64,000 bases of DNA from Streptomyces sp. f51. Lineage in GTDB: Bacteria; Actinomycetota; Actinomycetes; Streptomycetales; Streptomycetaceae. The notes beneath the pieces were generated by a model, which saw nothing but the letters and a program-made list of their open reading frames with translations, did not search any database and was not told where the DNA came from. Shown in pieces: positions 1-8,849 of the stretch. How positions within the stretch are numbered: position 1 is the stretch's first letter; each line of letters opens with the position of its first letter. The stretch lies in assembly GCF_037940415.1 (NCBI RefSeq), contig NZ_CP149798.1, forward strand, positions 6,233,001 through 6,297,000, written 5' to 3'. The translations under genes were made by a program, and so were the position numbers.

Positions 1-984
1 GGTGTCCTCCAGCGGGTCCTTCCACTGCGGCGGAATCGCCTCCGCCCCGCACAGCACGCCCGCGACGGAGCCCGCCGTCGCGCCGTTCGAGTCGGTGTCG
101 AGACCGCCCCGGACCGTCAGCGTGATGGTGCGGGTGAAGTCGCCGTCGCCGTACAGCAGCCCGGCGGTCAGCACCGCCGCGTTCGGGACCGTGTGGATCC
201 AGCCCATCCCCGCGGTCTCCTCGGACACGGTGGCGAGCGTCTCCTCCCAGGACATCCGGGTCTCGTGCAGAGCGATCACCCGGCGCACGGCGCGCGAGAG
301 CCGACTGCTCGCGGGGACGACGCCGAGCGCGGCGTCCAGCGCGTCCCGGACGGAGGGGGCGGTGAAGGCCGCGGAGACCAGCGCCGCGGCCCACATCGCG
401 CCGTAGACACCGTTGCCGGTGTGGGACAGGACGGCGTCACGGCGGGCCAGCGAGGCCGCGCGCCGGGGCAGCCCCGGGGACGTCCAGCCGTAGACGTCGG
501 CCCGGATCAGCGCGCCGATCCACTCCTGGTACGGATTCTCGTACGTCGCCGTCACCGGCGGCCTCAGACCCTGGGCGAGATTGCGGTAGGCGGCGCGCTC
601 CGCCGTGAACGTCTGGAGGAACGGGAGGCGGGCCAGCCACAGGTCACCGACCTGCTCGGTGCTGAACGAGAAGCCGTGCGTCTCCAGCAGGTCGAGCCCG
701 AGGATCGCGTAGTCCACGTCGTCGTCACGGCAGCTGCCGTGGATACGGCCCCGCACACAACTGCGCCACTCGGGCCGCAGCTCGAACTCGCCCGCGTCGC
801 CGTCGGCGGGCCCGGGGAGATAGTCGGTCAGGGGCAGGGCCCCGGCCCGGCGCAGATAGCGGTCGATCCGGTCCCGCGTCCAGTGGTCGCCCTGCTCGAC
901 CGGCTTGCCGAGCATGTTGCCCGCGATCCGGCCCAGCCAGCCCCCGAGGACGCGGTCGGCGATGTCGGTGCCCACAGGGGTCAT
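1..984 (-). CDS. ADP-ribosylglycohydrolase family protein (3' end beyond window)
   Basis: Family enzymes remove ADP-ribose from proteins or small molecules in the cytoplasm using two metal ions. The protein begins MTPVGTDIADRVLGGWLGRI and continues with IAGNMLGKPVE, the usual family N-terminus. A DDDVDYAI acidic cluster lies near residue 85, and GGLDTDSNGATAG near residue 300 is the C-terminal metal-binding GxDTDxxGA motif. The ATG at 984 has a GGAG about 6 bases upstream. The last visible codons are still in the conserved C-terminal region, so probably only a short tail is missing. It is divergent from glycerate kinase, with 178 bp between starts. The substrate cannot be told from sequence, because such proteins act on Arg-ADP-ribose, dinitrogenase reductase or other targets. 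No DraT or other ADP-ribosyltransferase gene is visible nearby. Confidence 0.88.
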   Translation of the reverse strand, partial: MTPVGTDIADRVLGGWLGRIAGNMLGKPVEQGDHWTRDRIDRYLRRAGALPLTDYLPGPADGDAGEFELRPEWRSCVRGRIHGSCRDDDVDYAILGLDLLETHGFSFSTEQVGDLWLARLPFLQTFTAERAAYRNLAQGLRPPVTATYENPYQEWIGALIRADVYGWTSPGLPRRAASLARRDAVLSHTGNGVYGAMWAAALVSAAFTAPSVRDALDAALGVVPASSRLSRAVRRVIALHETRMSWEETLATVSEETAGMGWIHTVPNAAVLTAGLLYGDGDFTRTITLTVRGGLDTDSNGATAGSVAGVLCGAEAIPPQWKDPLEDT

Positions 985-1162
985 GGCTCCGGTCTACCCA
1001 ATTCCGGGCCGAGCCGCTCGCCGGGGCGGCGGCGGACCGGGTGCCCGCGGGGCCGGTCCGTGGGCCGGGCAGGGGCATGACGGCGGGGGCCCGCGCCGGT
1101 TATGGTCGCAGCGGCGCGACTGCCTTGACGTGTGCAAGGCCAGGAAGCAAGGGGAATGCAAG

Positions 1163-2314
1163 GTGGCGGACGCTGCTGTGGATCGGACCCCGCGTGTGCT
1201 CATCGCGGCGGACAAGTTCAAGGGATCGCTGACGGCCGTGCAGGTCGCGGAGCGGGTCACGGCCGGACTGCGCCGGGCCGCGCCGCACGCCGAGATCGAG
1301 TCGCTGCCCGTGGCGGACGGCGGGGACGGCACCGTCGACGCGGCGGTCGCGGCCGGATTCGAGCGGCGCGAGGTGCGCGTCGCCGGACCGCTGGGCCACG
1401 AGGTGACCGCCGCGTTCGCGCTGCGCGGGCGGACCGCGGTCGTGGAGATGGCCGAGGCGAGCGGGCTGCAACGGCTGCCCGAGGGCGTCTTCGCCCCGCT
1501 CTCGTCCTCGACGTACGGCACGGGCGAACTCCTGCGCGCCGCGCTGGACGCCGGTGCCGACACCATCGTCTTCGGCGTGGGCGGCAGCGCGACGACGGAC
1601 GGCGGGGCGGGCATGCTCTCCGCGCTCGGCGCGCGCTTCCTCGACGCGGAGGGCGAGCCGGTGGCTCCCGGCGGTGCGGGTCTGAGCGAGCTGGCCGCCG
1701 CCGATCTGTCCGGCCTCGACGAACGGCTCGCCGGCGTCGACCTGGTCCTCGCCAGTGACGTGGACAACCCGTTGACCGGCCCCCAGGGAGCGCCCGCCGT
1801 CTACGGCCCGCAGAAGGGCGCCGGTCCCGACGACGTGGCGGTGCTCGACACCGCCCTCGCCCACTTCGCCGGTGTCCTGGAGAAGGAGATCGGGCCGGGG
1901 GCCGCCGGGTACGCCACCGCGCCCGGCGCCGGCGCCGCGGGCGGGGTCGGCTACGGGGCTCTGGTCCTCGGCGCCCGCTTCCGGCCCGGTATCGAGGTGA
2001 TGCTCGACGTGCTCGGCTTCGCGCCCGCACTGGAACGGGCCACGCTGGTGATCACGGGCGAGGGATCGCTGGACGAGCAGACCCTGCACGGCAAGGCGCC
2101 CGCCGGGGTCGCCGCGGCGGCACGGGCGCGGGGCAAGGAGGTCGTCGCGGTCTGCGGCCGTCTCGCGCTCCCGCCCGAGGCGCTGGGCAGGGCCGGCATC
2201 CGCCGGGCGTATCCGCTCACCGAGGCCGAGCCCGACATCGCGACCTGTATCGCCGACGCCGGACCGATCCTGGAACGCGTGGCGGAGACCATCGGGCGGG
2301 ACTTCCTGGTCTGA
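1163..2314 (+). CDS. glxK: Glycerate kinase (GlxK/GarK family)
   Basis: This enzyme phosphorylates D-glycerate with ATP to phosphoglycerate, feeding glyoxylate or sugar-acid carbon into glycolysis. It is cytosolic. The 383-aa product has the family N-terminus VLIAADKFKGSLTA, the VGGSATTDGGAGML loop around residue 140, and the C-terminal GEGSLDEQTLHGKAPAG motif near residue 302. Length matches the 375-385 aa family norm. I chose the GTG at 1163 because AGGGGAA precedes it at a proper distance; in-frame codons further upstream read as non-conserved arginine-rich sequence. It is divergent from the ADP-ribosylglycohydrolase and convergent, 40 bp away, with the CdaR/PucR-type regulator. CdaR in E. 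coli controls a glycerate kinase gene, which makes the neighbourhood suggestive but does not prove a link. Confidence 0.93.
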   Translation: MADAAVDRTPRVLIAADKFKGSLTAVQVAERVTAGLRRAAPHAEIESLPVADGGDGTVDAAVAAGFERREVRVAGPLGHEVTAAFALRGRTAVVEMAEASGLQRLPEGVFAPLSSSTYGTGELLRAALDAGADTIVFGVGGSATTDGGAGMLSALGARFLDAEGEPVAPGGAGLSELAAADLSGLDERLAGVDLVLASDVDNPLTGPQGAPAVYGPQKGAGPDDVAVLDTALAHFAGVLEKEIGPGAAGYATAPGAGAAGGVGYGALVLGARFRPGIEVMLDVLGFAPALERATLVITGEGSLDEQTLHGKAPAGVAAAARARGKEVVAVCGRLALPPEALGRAGIRRAYPLTEAEPDIATCIADAGPILERVAETIGRDFLV

Positions 2315-2354
2315 GCCGCCCGGCCCGGCCCCGGCGCCCTCGGGGTCCCCGGGT

Positions 2355-3585
2355 TCACCGTGCCGGCCCCGTCCCCGTGACCGCCGTGGCGCCCGCCAGC
2401 CGGTAGGCGTCCAGGGCCAGCGTCATCTCGATCAGGTCGCGGGGGCGGGCCAGTTGGCGTGAGGTCAGCTGTTCCAGCCGGCGCAGCCGGTTGAAGACGG
2501 TGTTCCTGTGGCAGTACAGACGTCCCGCCGCGCGCCCGGCCGACCCCTCGCAGGCCAGCCACATGTCGAGCGTCTCGATCAGCACCGCCCGGTCACCGGG
2601 TTCGAGCTCCAGCAGGGTGCCGAACACGTCCGACACCAGCCGCCCGGCCAGCTCCGGCTGGCTCACGACCAGGGCCGTGGGCATCCGCTGATCGAGGCGT
2701 ACGACACCGGTCGCGTCCGGCGGACAGGTGCGCAGCGCCAGTTCGGCCCACCGCCGGGCCCGCCCCAGCTCGCCCAGTCCCGACACCACGGGCGAGATGC
2801 CGCCCGGGCCCGACCGCCGGCCGTCCAGCAGCCGGGCCACCCCGTCCAGGCCCTGCCCGGAGTCCAGCGCCACCACCGCGATCTCGCAGTCGGCCCGCAT
2901 CCGCCAGATGAACCGCAGCCCGGCGCCCACCACCGGCCGGACGCAGACGTCCCGTCCGTCGTGACGCTCGGTCCGCAGCACGACGACGGCGTACGGTCCG
3001 TGCTCGGGCAGATCGAGCCCGGCCGCCGCCCGTGCCGCGAGCCCCGGCGCCTGCTGGCCCTCCAGCAGGGCGTCGAGCAGCGCCATGCAACTGTTCGTCG
3101 GTGCGCCGCCGCAGCTCCCGTTCGGTGGCGAGGTAGGACTCCGAGGCGGTCGCGGCCTGCGCGTCCACGGCCGACCACACCATCGTGGCGCACCGCATGA
3201 GCACCCCGAGCCGCTCGGGTTCACGGCTTGCCGCGCTCTCCATCAGCGCGTCCCACACCAGATAGCCCGCGGCCCGGTAGGCGTGCACGAGGAGTTCGAG
3301 CGGCAGCCCCTGGTGGGCCCGTCTCCGGCCCGCCTCCTCGGCGTGCTCCAGATCGCGGCGCGGTGAGTCCCGCGGCGCGGAGATCGCCTTGATGCCGATG
3401 CGCATCGCGGTCTCCGCCTCCCGCCACTGCTGGTCGTACGGCAGCACCTGTCCGTAGACGGGGGAGTACTCGGTGAGCTGCCTGACGTGCTCGTCGACGA
3501 GCTCGGGCAGCCGTTCCAGCAGAGCCGCACACGACTCCGCGAGCAGCTTCCAGTCATGACCGGTCCGCGGTCTGCGCCCTCCCAT
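2355..3585 (-). pseudogene. PucR/CdaR-type HTH regulator, apparent +1 frameshift
   Basis: Two reading frames together make one regulator. The first frame, from ATG 3585, encodes MGGRRPRTGHDWKLLAESC and runs well to ERELRRRTDEQLH near 3085. The second frame resumes exactly there with ALLDALLEGQQAPGL and ends at 2355 with the PucR C-terminal HTH (YCHRNTVFNRLRRLEQL). The total length, 1231 nt, is one base more than a multiple of three. Removing one G of the GG at 3083-3084 restores LHALLDALLEG and a protein of about 409 aa, the usual size for this family. Either this is a sequencing error, a natural inactivation, or two products are made, since an ATG at 3086 could start the second part. It lies 180 bp divergent from the liv operon and would be its likely regulator. 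The N-terminal half resembles PucR-like sensor regions rather than a CdaR diacid domain. Confidence 0.78.
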
Positions 3586-3637
3586 GGCCGGAGGATGCCA
3601 CCGGGACCCGGGGTCGCACGGGCCCCTGACACGCGGT

Positions 3638-3655
3638 GTTGTGCGCGTGCACAAC
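3638..3655. promoter_or_regulatory. 18-bp palindrome, candidate operator between regulator and liv operon
   Basis: GTTGTGC and GCACAAC form perfect 7-bp arms around a GCGT centre. The site is in the 180-bp divergent region, 53 bp upstream of the regulator start and 111 bp upstream of livF. Position and symmetry suit a dimeric activator or repressor acting on both genes. No binding protein is identified; the adjacent PucR-type regulator is the first candidate. Confidence 0.5.
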
Positions 3656-3765
3656 CGGCGGGCGCCACCGGTGGGCTCCCGCCGCGTATCCGCCGCGGCC
3701 CGTGGACGGGGGTGTCCGCCGGTGCTGAGGTGAGCGCCACACCGAGCGAGGACAAGGGAGATGCC

Positions 3766-4572
3766 ATGGGCGGTTCCGCTCTGCTCGTGCGGGAACTGTC
3801 GGTCGGATACGGCCCCGTACGCGCACTGCGTCAGGTGTCGCTCGACGTGCCCGAGGGAACCGTGGTCACGGTCCTCGGCGCCAACGGAGCGGGCAAGTCG
3901 ACGCTGCTGCGGGCGGTGTGCCGGACCCTCTCCTTCCACGGGGGAGCGGTCACCGGCGGCACGGTCACCCTCGGCGGCCGTCCCCTCGACCGGCTGCCGC
4001 CGGACCGGGTGGTGGCCGCAGGGGTGTCCCAAGTCCCGGAAGGACGACGGGTGTTCGGCCGGATGACGGTCGCGGACAATCTGTGCGCCGGGGCACTCGG
4101 CGGCACCGGTGGCCGGGCCGGCAGGGCGCGCGCCCTGCGGCGGGTGCACGAGCTGTTCCCCGTGCTCGCCGAGCGGGCCGAGCAGCGGGCGGGACTGCTG
4201 TCCGGCGGGGAGCAGCAGATGCTCGCGGTCGGGCGGGCGCTCATGGGCGCCCCGAAGGTGCTGCTGCTCGACGAACCCTCCCTGGGGCTCGCCCCGTTGA
4301 TGGCCGCCCGGATCGCCGACACCGTGCGCGAGATCAACGAGCAGGGCACCTCGGTCCTGCTCGTGGAGCAGAACGCCGCCCTCGCCCTGCGGCTCGCGTC
4401 GACCGCCTACGTCCTGGAGGTCGGCGAGGTCACCCTGTCGGGCCCCGCGGACGAACTCGCCGCCTCCGACGAGGTGCGCCGCCGCTATCTCGGCGTTGTC
4501 GACGAGGACGCCGCCGCGGACGGAGGGACCACCTCGCACGGCCTCCCGTCCCTGTCCCGCTGGAAGGGGTGA
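3766..4572 (+). CDS. livF: Branched-chain amino acid-type ABC transporter ATP-binding protein LivF
   Basis: One of the two ATPases that power a hydrophobic amino acid or amide importer at the inner face of the membrane. The 268-aa product has Walker A GANGAGKST at about residues 45-53, the signature LSGGEQQML, Walker B KVLLLDEPS followed by LGLAP, and the LLVEQN switch-region sequence typical of LivF. The ATG at 3766 follows AGGGAG by 6 bases; an out-of-frame ATG at 3761 is ignored. It is first of five tightly packed genes (7-bp gap to livG) and reads away from the PucR-type regulator. The C-terminal 25 residues are a variable, hydrophilic tail. The exact substrate is not shown by sequence; Liv-type systems also carry urea or short amides. 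Confidence 0.92.
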   Translation: MGGSALLVRELSVGYGPVRALRQVSLDVPEGTVVTVLGANGAGKSTLLRAVCRTLSFHGGAVTGGTVTLGGRPLDRLPPDRVVAAGVSQVPEGRRVFGRMTVADNLCAGALGGTGGRAGRARALRRVHELFPVLAERAEQRAGLLSGGEQQMLAVGRALMGAPKVLLLDEPSLGLAPLMAARIADTVREINEQGTSVLLVEQNAALALRLASTAYVLEVGEVTLSGPADELAASDEVRRRYLGVVDEDAAADGGTTSHGLPSLSRWKG

Positions 4573-4579
4573 ACCCATC

Positions 4580-5455
4580 GTGGAAGAAAGCGACTTCACC
4601 GCGGCCCGTGTCGCCGGGGATCCAACGACCGCGCCCCGGAGCCTCGTTCGGGAGGGCGTGCCCTCCGGCATCCCTTCGCTCGACGTCCGGGACGTCACCG
4701 TGCGCTTCGCCGGGCTGACCGCTCTCGACGCGGTGAGTTTCACCGTCCGGCCGGGCACCGTGCACGCCCTCATCGGTCCCAACGGCGCGGGCAAGTCGAC
4801 CTGCTTCAACGTGCTGTCCGGTGTGTGCCGGCCCGCCGCCGGAAGTGTCCGCCTCGGGGAGCACGAGCTCACCGGCCTGCCGCCCCACGGGATCGCCGGG
4901 CTCGGCGTGGCCCGCATCTTCCAGAACCTCGCGCTGCCCCCGCACGCCACCGTCGAGGACTGCCTGATGCTCGGCCGCCACCGGCTGACCCGCGCCGGAT
5001 TCCTCGCCGCCGGGCTGCGGCTGCCCTCCGCCGCCCGCGAGGACCGGCGCCACCGTGAACGCGTTCGCGAGATCGCCGCGTTCGTGGGCCTGGAGCGGCA
5101 ACTGGCGCGGCCCGCCGGTTCGCTCCCGTACGGGCAGCAGAAGCTCGCCGAACTCGCCCGGGCCCTGTGCATGGAACCCCGGGTCCTGCTCCTGGACGAA
5201 CCCGTCGCCGGCATGACCACAGGCGAACGCCGCCGTACCGCCGCGGTCGTCGCGGGGGTCCGCGACAGCCTCGGCATCTCGATCGTGCTCGTGGAACACG
5301 ACATGGGGGTGGTGATGCGGCTCGCGGACGCGGTGACCGTACTCGACTTCGGGCGCCGGATCGCCGACGGCGCCCCCGCCGACGTACAGAACGATCCGGC
5401 GGTCGTCCGCGCGTACCTGGGCGAACGCGCCGAACCGGAGGAGACCCCGTCATGA
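4580..5455 (+). CDS. livG: Branched-chain amino acid-type ABC transporter ATP-binding protein LivG
   Basis: Second ATPase of the importer. The 291-aa product starts with GTG at 4580, 10 bases after AAGGGGT. A poorly conserved N-terminal 35 residues precede the ATPase domain (LDVRDVTVRFAGLTALDAVS). Walker A is GPNGAGKST, the Q-loop region reads ARIFQNLALPPHATVEDCLML, the signature has the shortened form LPYGQQKLAELAR characteristic of LivG, and Walker B is RVLLLDEPVAGM. LivG proteins end with an extension contacting the partner ATPase, and VVRAYLGE near the C-terminus is that family hallmark. The stop overlaps the livH start by 4 bp (ATGA), which implies coupled translation. Confidence 0.92.
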   Translation: MEESDFTAARVAGDPTTAPRSLVREGVPSGIPSLDVRDVTVRFAGLTALDAVSFTVRPGTVHALIGPNGAGKSTCFNVLSGVCRPAAGSVRLGEHELTGLPPHGIAGLGVARIFQNLALPPHATVEDCLMLGRHRLTRAGFLAAGLRLPSAAREDRRHRERVREIAAFVGLERQLARPAGSLPYGQQKLAELARALCMEPRVLLLDEPVAGMTTGERRRTAAVVAGVRDSLGISIVLVEHDMGVVMRLADAVTVLDFGRRIADGAPADVQNDPAVVRAYLGERAEPEETPS

Positions 5456-6342
5456 GCACCTTCACCGAACTCCTGCTCAACGGACTGTCGTTGGGCTCCG
5501 TCTACGCCCTCATCGCCCTCGGATTCGTCGTCATCTTCCGGGCCACCGAGGTCGTCAACTTCGCGCACGCCTCGCTGCTGCTCGCGGGCGGCTACGTCAC
5601 CGCCACCCTCCACGACGACATCGGCTTCTGGCCCGCCCTGCTCGCCGGGATCGCGGGCGCCGCCCTGGTGGGGGCCGCCGTGGAGTTCCTGGTGATGCGC
5701 CGCTACCGCGGCTCCGACCAGAGCGTCCTCGCGATCGTCACCATCGGCGTCGACATCCTGCTCACCACCGAACTGACCCGCCGCATCGGTACCGACGTCC
5801 TGGCGCTCGGCGACCCCTGGGGCGACGCCGTCCTCACCGTCGGACCCGTCTCCGTCGCCCACACCCGGATCGCCGCCTTCGTCACGGCCTCGCTGCTCAT
5901 CACGGCCTTCCTGCTGGCCTTCCGGTACACGTCCTGGGGCGTGGCGATGCGCGCCGCGGCCGAGAGCCGGGAGACCGCGGCCCTGATGGGCGTCCGGCTC
6001 GGCCGGGTGTCGCTCGGGGCGTGGGCCGTGGCCGGCGGTCTCGCGGCCGTCGCCGCCCTGTTCCTGACCGTCTTCCCGACCCCCGGACTGGAACGCGCCA
6101 CCTCGCTCGCCGCGCTCAAGGCGTTCCCGGCCGCGATCCTCGGCGGCCTGGACTCGACGACCGGCGCGCTGGTCGGCGGACTCCTCGTCGGCGTCACCGA
6201 GTCCCTGGCCACCGGCTACCAGAGCGACCTCACCTTCCTCGGGCGCGGTCTCGGCGATCTGGCGCCCTACGTGGTCATGGTCGCGATCCTGCTCGTCCGG
6301 CCCGCCGGACTGTTCGGCACGAAGGAGCTCGCCCGTGTCTGA
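5452..6342 (+). CDS. livH: Branched-chain amino acid-type ABC transporter permease LivH
   Basis: Integral membrane permease. The 296-aa product begins MSTFTELLLNGLSLGSVYAL, the standard LivH N-terminus, and has about eight hydrophobic segments. The cytoplasmic coupling region reads MRAAAESRETAALMGVRLGRVS, near residues 165-187, where ATPases dock. The C-terminal DLAPYVVMVAILLVRPAGLFG is a family hallmark. It starts inside the livG stop (ATGA) and its end overlaps livM by 8 bp. It should pair with LivM to form the channel. Confidence 0.92.
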   Translation: MSTFTELLLNGLSLGSVYALIALGFVVIFRATEVVNFAHASLLLAGGYVTATLHDDIGFWPALLAGIAGAALVGAAVEFLVMRRYRGSDQSVLAIVTIGVDILLTTELTRRIGTDVLALGDPWGDAVLTVGPVSVAHTRIAAFVTASLLITAFLLAFRYTSWGVAMRAAAESRETAALMGVRLGRVSLGAWAVAGGLAAVAALFLTVFPTPGLERATSLAALKAFPAAILGGLDSTTGALVGGLLVGVTESLATGYQSDLTFLGRGLGDLAPYVVMVAILLVRPAGLFGTKELARV

Positions 6343-7495
6343 GGTCCTCACCCACGACGGGCCGGACAGCGCGTCCCGCCCCGCCCGCAGGCGCCCGGCC
6401 GTCCGGCTGCCCGCCGCCCGGACCGCGATCGGGGCGGCCTGCGCCGTCCTGCTGCTCGCCCTGCCCTTCTACGTCGACCGCTTCTGGCTGGAGGCCGGAC
6501 TGTTCGCGATGGCGGCGGCGATCGGCGCGATCGGCCTGAACCTCCTGACCGGCGCGACCGGGCAGCTCTCCATGGGCCACGCGTTCTTCCTCGCGGTCGG
6601 CGCCTACGGCTACTGCGTGTTCGCCGCCGACGGGCGCGACGGGCCGGTCGGCCTGGGTCTGCCCGCCTGGCTCGCGGCCGTCCTCGCCGTGGCCGTCTCC
6701 GGGATCGCCGGGGGCCTGTTCAGTCCGATCGCCGGACGGCTGCGCGGCGCCTACCTCGGGATCGCGACCCTCGCCCTGATCTTCATCGGCCAGCACGTCC
6801 TGTTCAACGCCCGGGATCTGACGGGAGGCTTCAACGGCCGGGACGTACCGCCGCTGAACCTCTTCGGCCTCACCTTCGACGACCGCGAGCTCGTCGTCGC
6901 CGACGTGCCGTTCGGCTCGGCCGAGAAGCTCTGGTACGTGGGCCTGCTGCTGCTCCTCGGCTGCGCCCTCTTCGCCCGCGGGGTGCTGCGCGGGCGGCCC
7001 GGCCGGGCCATGAACGCGATCCGCGACCACCGGATCGCGGCCGGGGTGATCGGCGTGCCCGTCGCCCGCTACCGCGCCGGCGTCTTCGTCCTGTCCTCGA
7101 TGTACGCGGGCCTGGCCGGGGTGCTGCTCGCCCTGGTCTTCCAGCGCACGGTGCCCGACTACTTCGGGATCACGCTCTCGCTCGACTACCTCGCCATGAT
7201 CGTCATCGGGGGGCTCGGCTCGGTCGCGGGGGCCGTGGCCGGGGCCGCGTTCGTCTCGCTGCTGCCCCAGCTGCTGACCCGCTACAGCGACACCCTGCCC
7301 CTGGTCTCCGACCCGGGCACGGGCGGGATCGTGCCCGGCGAGGCGGCCCGGTACCTGTACGGCGCCGCCGTCGTGGCGGTGGTGCTCTTTCTTCCGGGCG
7401 GCCTGGTCAGGACGGCCGCCCGGCTTCGCGTCACGCCCCGTCCCGGGGCCCGCGACACGCCCCGTCCCGGGGCCACCGAAGGGGAGGAACGATGA
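6335..7495 (+). CDS. livM: Branched-chain amino acid-type ABC transporter permease LivM
   Basis: Second permease, 386 aa. GTG at 6335 overlaps the livH stop by 8 bp. A proline- and arginine-rich cytoplasmic lead of about 30 residues is followed by membrane segments and the family motif GLNLLTGATGQLSMGHAFF near residues 68-86, then RGRPGRAMNAIRDHRIAAGVIGV, the ATPase-docking loop. The last 25 residues are hydrophilic and carry a duplicated short stretch, RPGARDTP followed by RPGATEG, encoded by two near-identical 18-bp runs (7435-7475). The start of the binding-protein gene overlaps its stop by 4 bp. Confidence 0.91.
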   Translation: MSEVLTHDGPDSASRPARRRPAVRLPAARTAIGAACAVLLLALPFYVDRFWLEAGLFAMAAAIGAIGLNLLTGATGQLSMGHAFFLAVGAYGYCVFAADGRDGPVGLGLPAWLAAVLAVAVSGIAGGLFSPIAGRLRGAYLGIATLALIFIGQHVLFNARDLTGGFNGRDVPPLNLFGLTFDDRELVVADVPFGSAEKLWYVGLLLLLGCALFARGVLRGRPGRAMNAIRDHRIAAGVIGVPVARYRAGVFVLSSMYAGLAGVLLALVFQRTVPDYFGITLSLDYLAMIVIGGLGSVAGAVAGAAFVSLLPQLLTRYSDTLPLVSDPGTGGIVPGEAARYLYGAAVVAVVLFLPGGLVRTAARLRVTPRPGARDTPRPGATEGEER

Positions 7496-8754
7496 GAACC
7501 GCACGTACCGCGAAGCTGGCCGCCGGGGCGCTGGCCGCCCTGCTCGTGCTGGCCGGATGCAGCTCCAAGGCCAAGGACGGCGGAGGGGACAAGGCGGGCG
7601 CTGGCGGGGTGCGGACCGGCGAGGGGATCTCGGGGAAGACGATCAGCCTCGGGGCGCTCACCGACATGAGCGGTGTCTACGCGACGCTCGGCAAGAGCGT
7701 CACCCAGGCCCAGCAGCTCTATGTGAAGCAGACCAACGCCGCCGGCGGCGTCTGCGGCTACAAGCTGGCGCTGACGGTCCGCGACCACGGCTACGACCCG
7801 CAGAAGGCCGTCTCCGGGTACGCGGAGCTGGCGCCGAAGGTGCTCGGCTTCACCCAGTTCATCGGCTCGCCGTTCGTGGCCGCCGTCAAGCAGCGCATCG
7901 ACGGCCAGGACAAGGGTCTGGTCCTGCCGCAGGCCTGGTCGGCGACCCTGCTGGGCAGCCCGTACATCCGGCCGATCGGCTCCACGTACGACATCGAGAC
8001 GATCAACGCGATCGACTTCCTGATGAAGGAGAAGGGGCTGAGGAAGGGCGACAGCATCGGCCACGTGTACTTCGAGGGCGACTACGGGGAGAACGCCCTG
8101 ACCGGCTCCCGGTACATGGCGAAGCAGGCGGGGCTCAAGGTCGTCGAGCAGAGGATCAAGCCGACCGACAACGACATGACCGGTCAGGTCGTCGCGCTGA
8201 AGAAGGCCGGGGTGAAGGCCGTCGTGATCAGCGCGGGCCCGCGGCAGGCGGCCTCGCTCGTCGGGGTCGCGGCGGCCCTGAAGTTCGACGTGCCGGTGAT
8301 CGGCAACAACTCGGCGTTCGCCCCGCAGCTCCTCGCCACCGCCGCGGCCCCGGCCCTGGAGGCGAACTTCTACGTGGCCAACCCCTCGCTGCCGATCGGC
8401 GCGGACACCCCGAAGGCCAAGAAGCTGGTCGCCGACTACAGGACCGCCTATCCGAAGGACGCCCTCGACAACGGAGTGGTCGCCGGCTGGACGGCCGCGT
8501 CGGCGTTCGGCGAGGCGCTGAAGAAGGCCTGCGCGGCCAAGGACCTCACCCGTGAGGGCGTCGACAAGGCCCTGCTGACCATCGACGCGTTCGACCCCGG
8601 ATTCGGCGTCTCCCAGAACTTCACGGACCCGAAGTCGGCGTCGTCGAAGCAGAGCGTCATCCTCCAGCCCGACAAGAACGCGGTGGGCGGGATGAAGGTC
8701 GTCCGCGAGGCGGAGACCTCGTCCGTCGCTCAGGGGTACACACCCGGCGCCTGA
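7492..8754 (+). CDS. ABC transporter substrate-binding lipoprotein (Liv-type)
   Basis: Extracytoplasmic binding protein, 420 aa, that presents ligand to LivH/LivM. It has a short positively charged N-terminus, a hydrophobic stretch, and the lipobox LVLAGCSSK with the modified cysteine at residue 20. The mature part is a Peripla_BP_6-type fold: ISLGALTDMSGVYATLGKSV at the first lobe, DHGYDPQKAV, and VYFEGDYGEN in the second lobe. It is last in the operon, ATGA-coupled to livM. Membership is clear but the ligand is unknown; close relatives are annotated for branched-chain amino acids, amides or aromatic acids. A strong hairpin follows 46 bp after the stop. Confidence 0.9.
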   Translation: MRTARTAKLAAGALAALLVLAGCSSKAKDGGGDKAGAGGVRTGEGISGKTISLGALTDMSGVYATLGKSVTQAQQLYVKQTNAAGGVCGYKLALTVRDHGYDPQKAVSGYAELAPKVLGFTQFIGSPFVAAVKQRIDGQDKGLVLPQAWSATLLGSPYIRPIGSTYDIETINAIDFLMKEKGLRKGDSIGHVYFEGDYGENALTGSRYMAKQAGLKVVEQRIKPTDNDMTGQVVALKKAGVKAVVISAGPRQAASLVGVAAALKFDVPVIGNNSAFAPQLLATAAAPALEANFYVANPSLPIGADTPKAKKLVADYRTAYPKDALDNGVVAGWTAASAFGEALKKACAAKDLTREGVDKALLTIDAFDPGFGVSQNFTDPKSASSKQSVILQPDKNAVGGMKVVREAETSSVAQGYTPGA

Positions 8755-8800
8755 TCCCGGCACGCGCCCCGCGCACGATCCTCCGCGCCCCGGCAAACGC

Positions 8801-8832
8801 AAGGGCCCCGAACCGTCTGGTTCGGGGCCCTT
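8801..8832. terminator. Perfect 14-bp hairpin, bidirectional terminator
   Basis: AAGGGCCCCGAACC pairs with GGTTCGGGGCCCTT around a GTCT loop. It sits between the convergent binding-protein gene (plus) and pssA (minus), so it can end transcripts from both sides. Each arm ends in an A or T pair rather than a long U tract, as is common in Streptomyces. Confidence 0.85.
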
Positions 8833-8849
8833 CGGCGTACTGCGGGGTG

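Noticed and set aside
2315..2354. Terminator between glycerate kinase and the PucR-type gene
   Set aside because: Only short imperfect GC pairings (around CCCCGG/CCGGGG) are possible; not strong enough to call.
2593..6351. Very long open frame on the minus strand across the liv genes
   Set aside because: Only the part 3085-3585 encodes a recognisable protein; the rest is GC-bias shadow opposite livF-livH.
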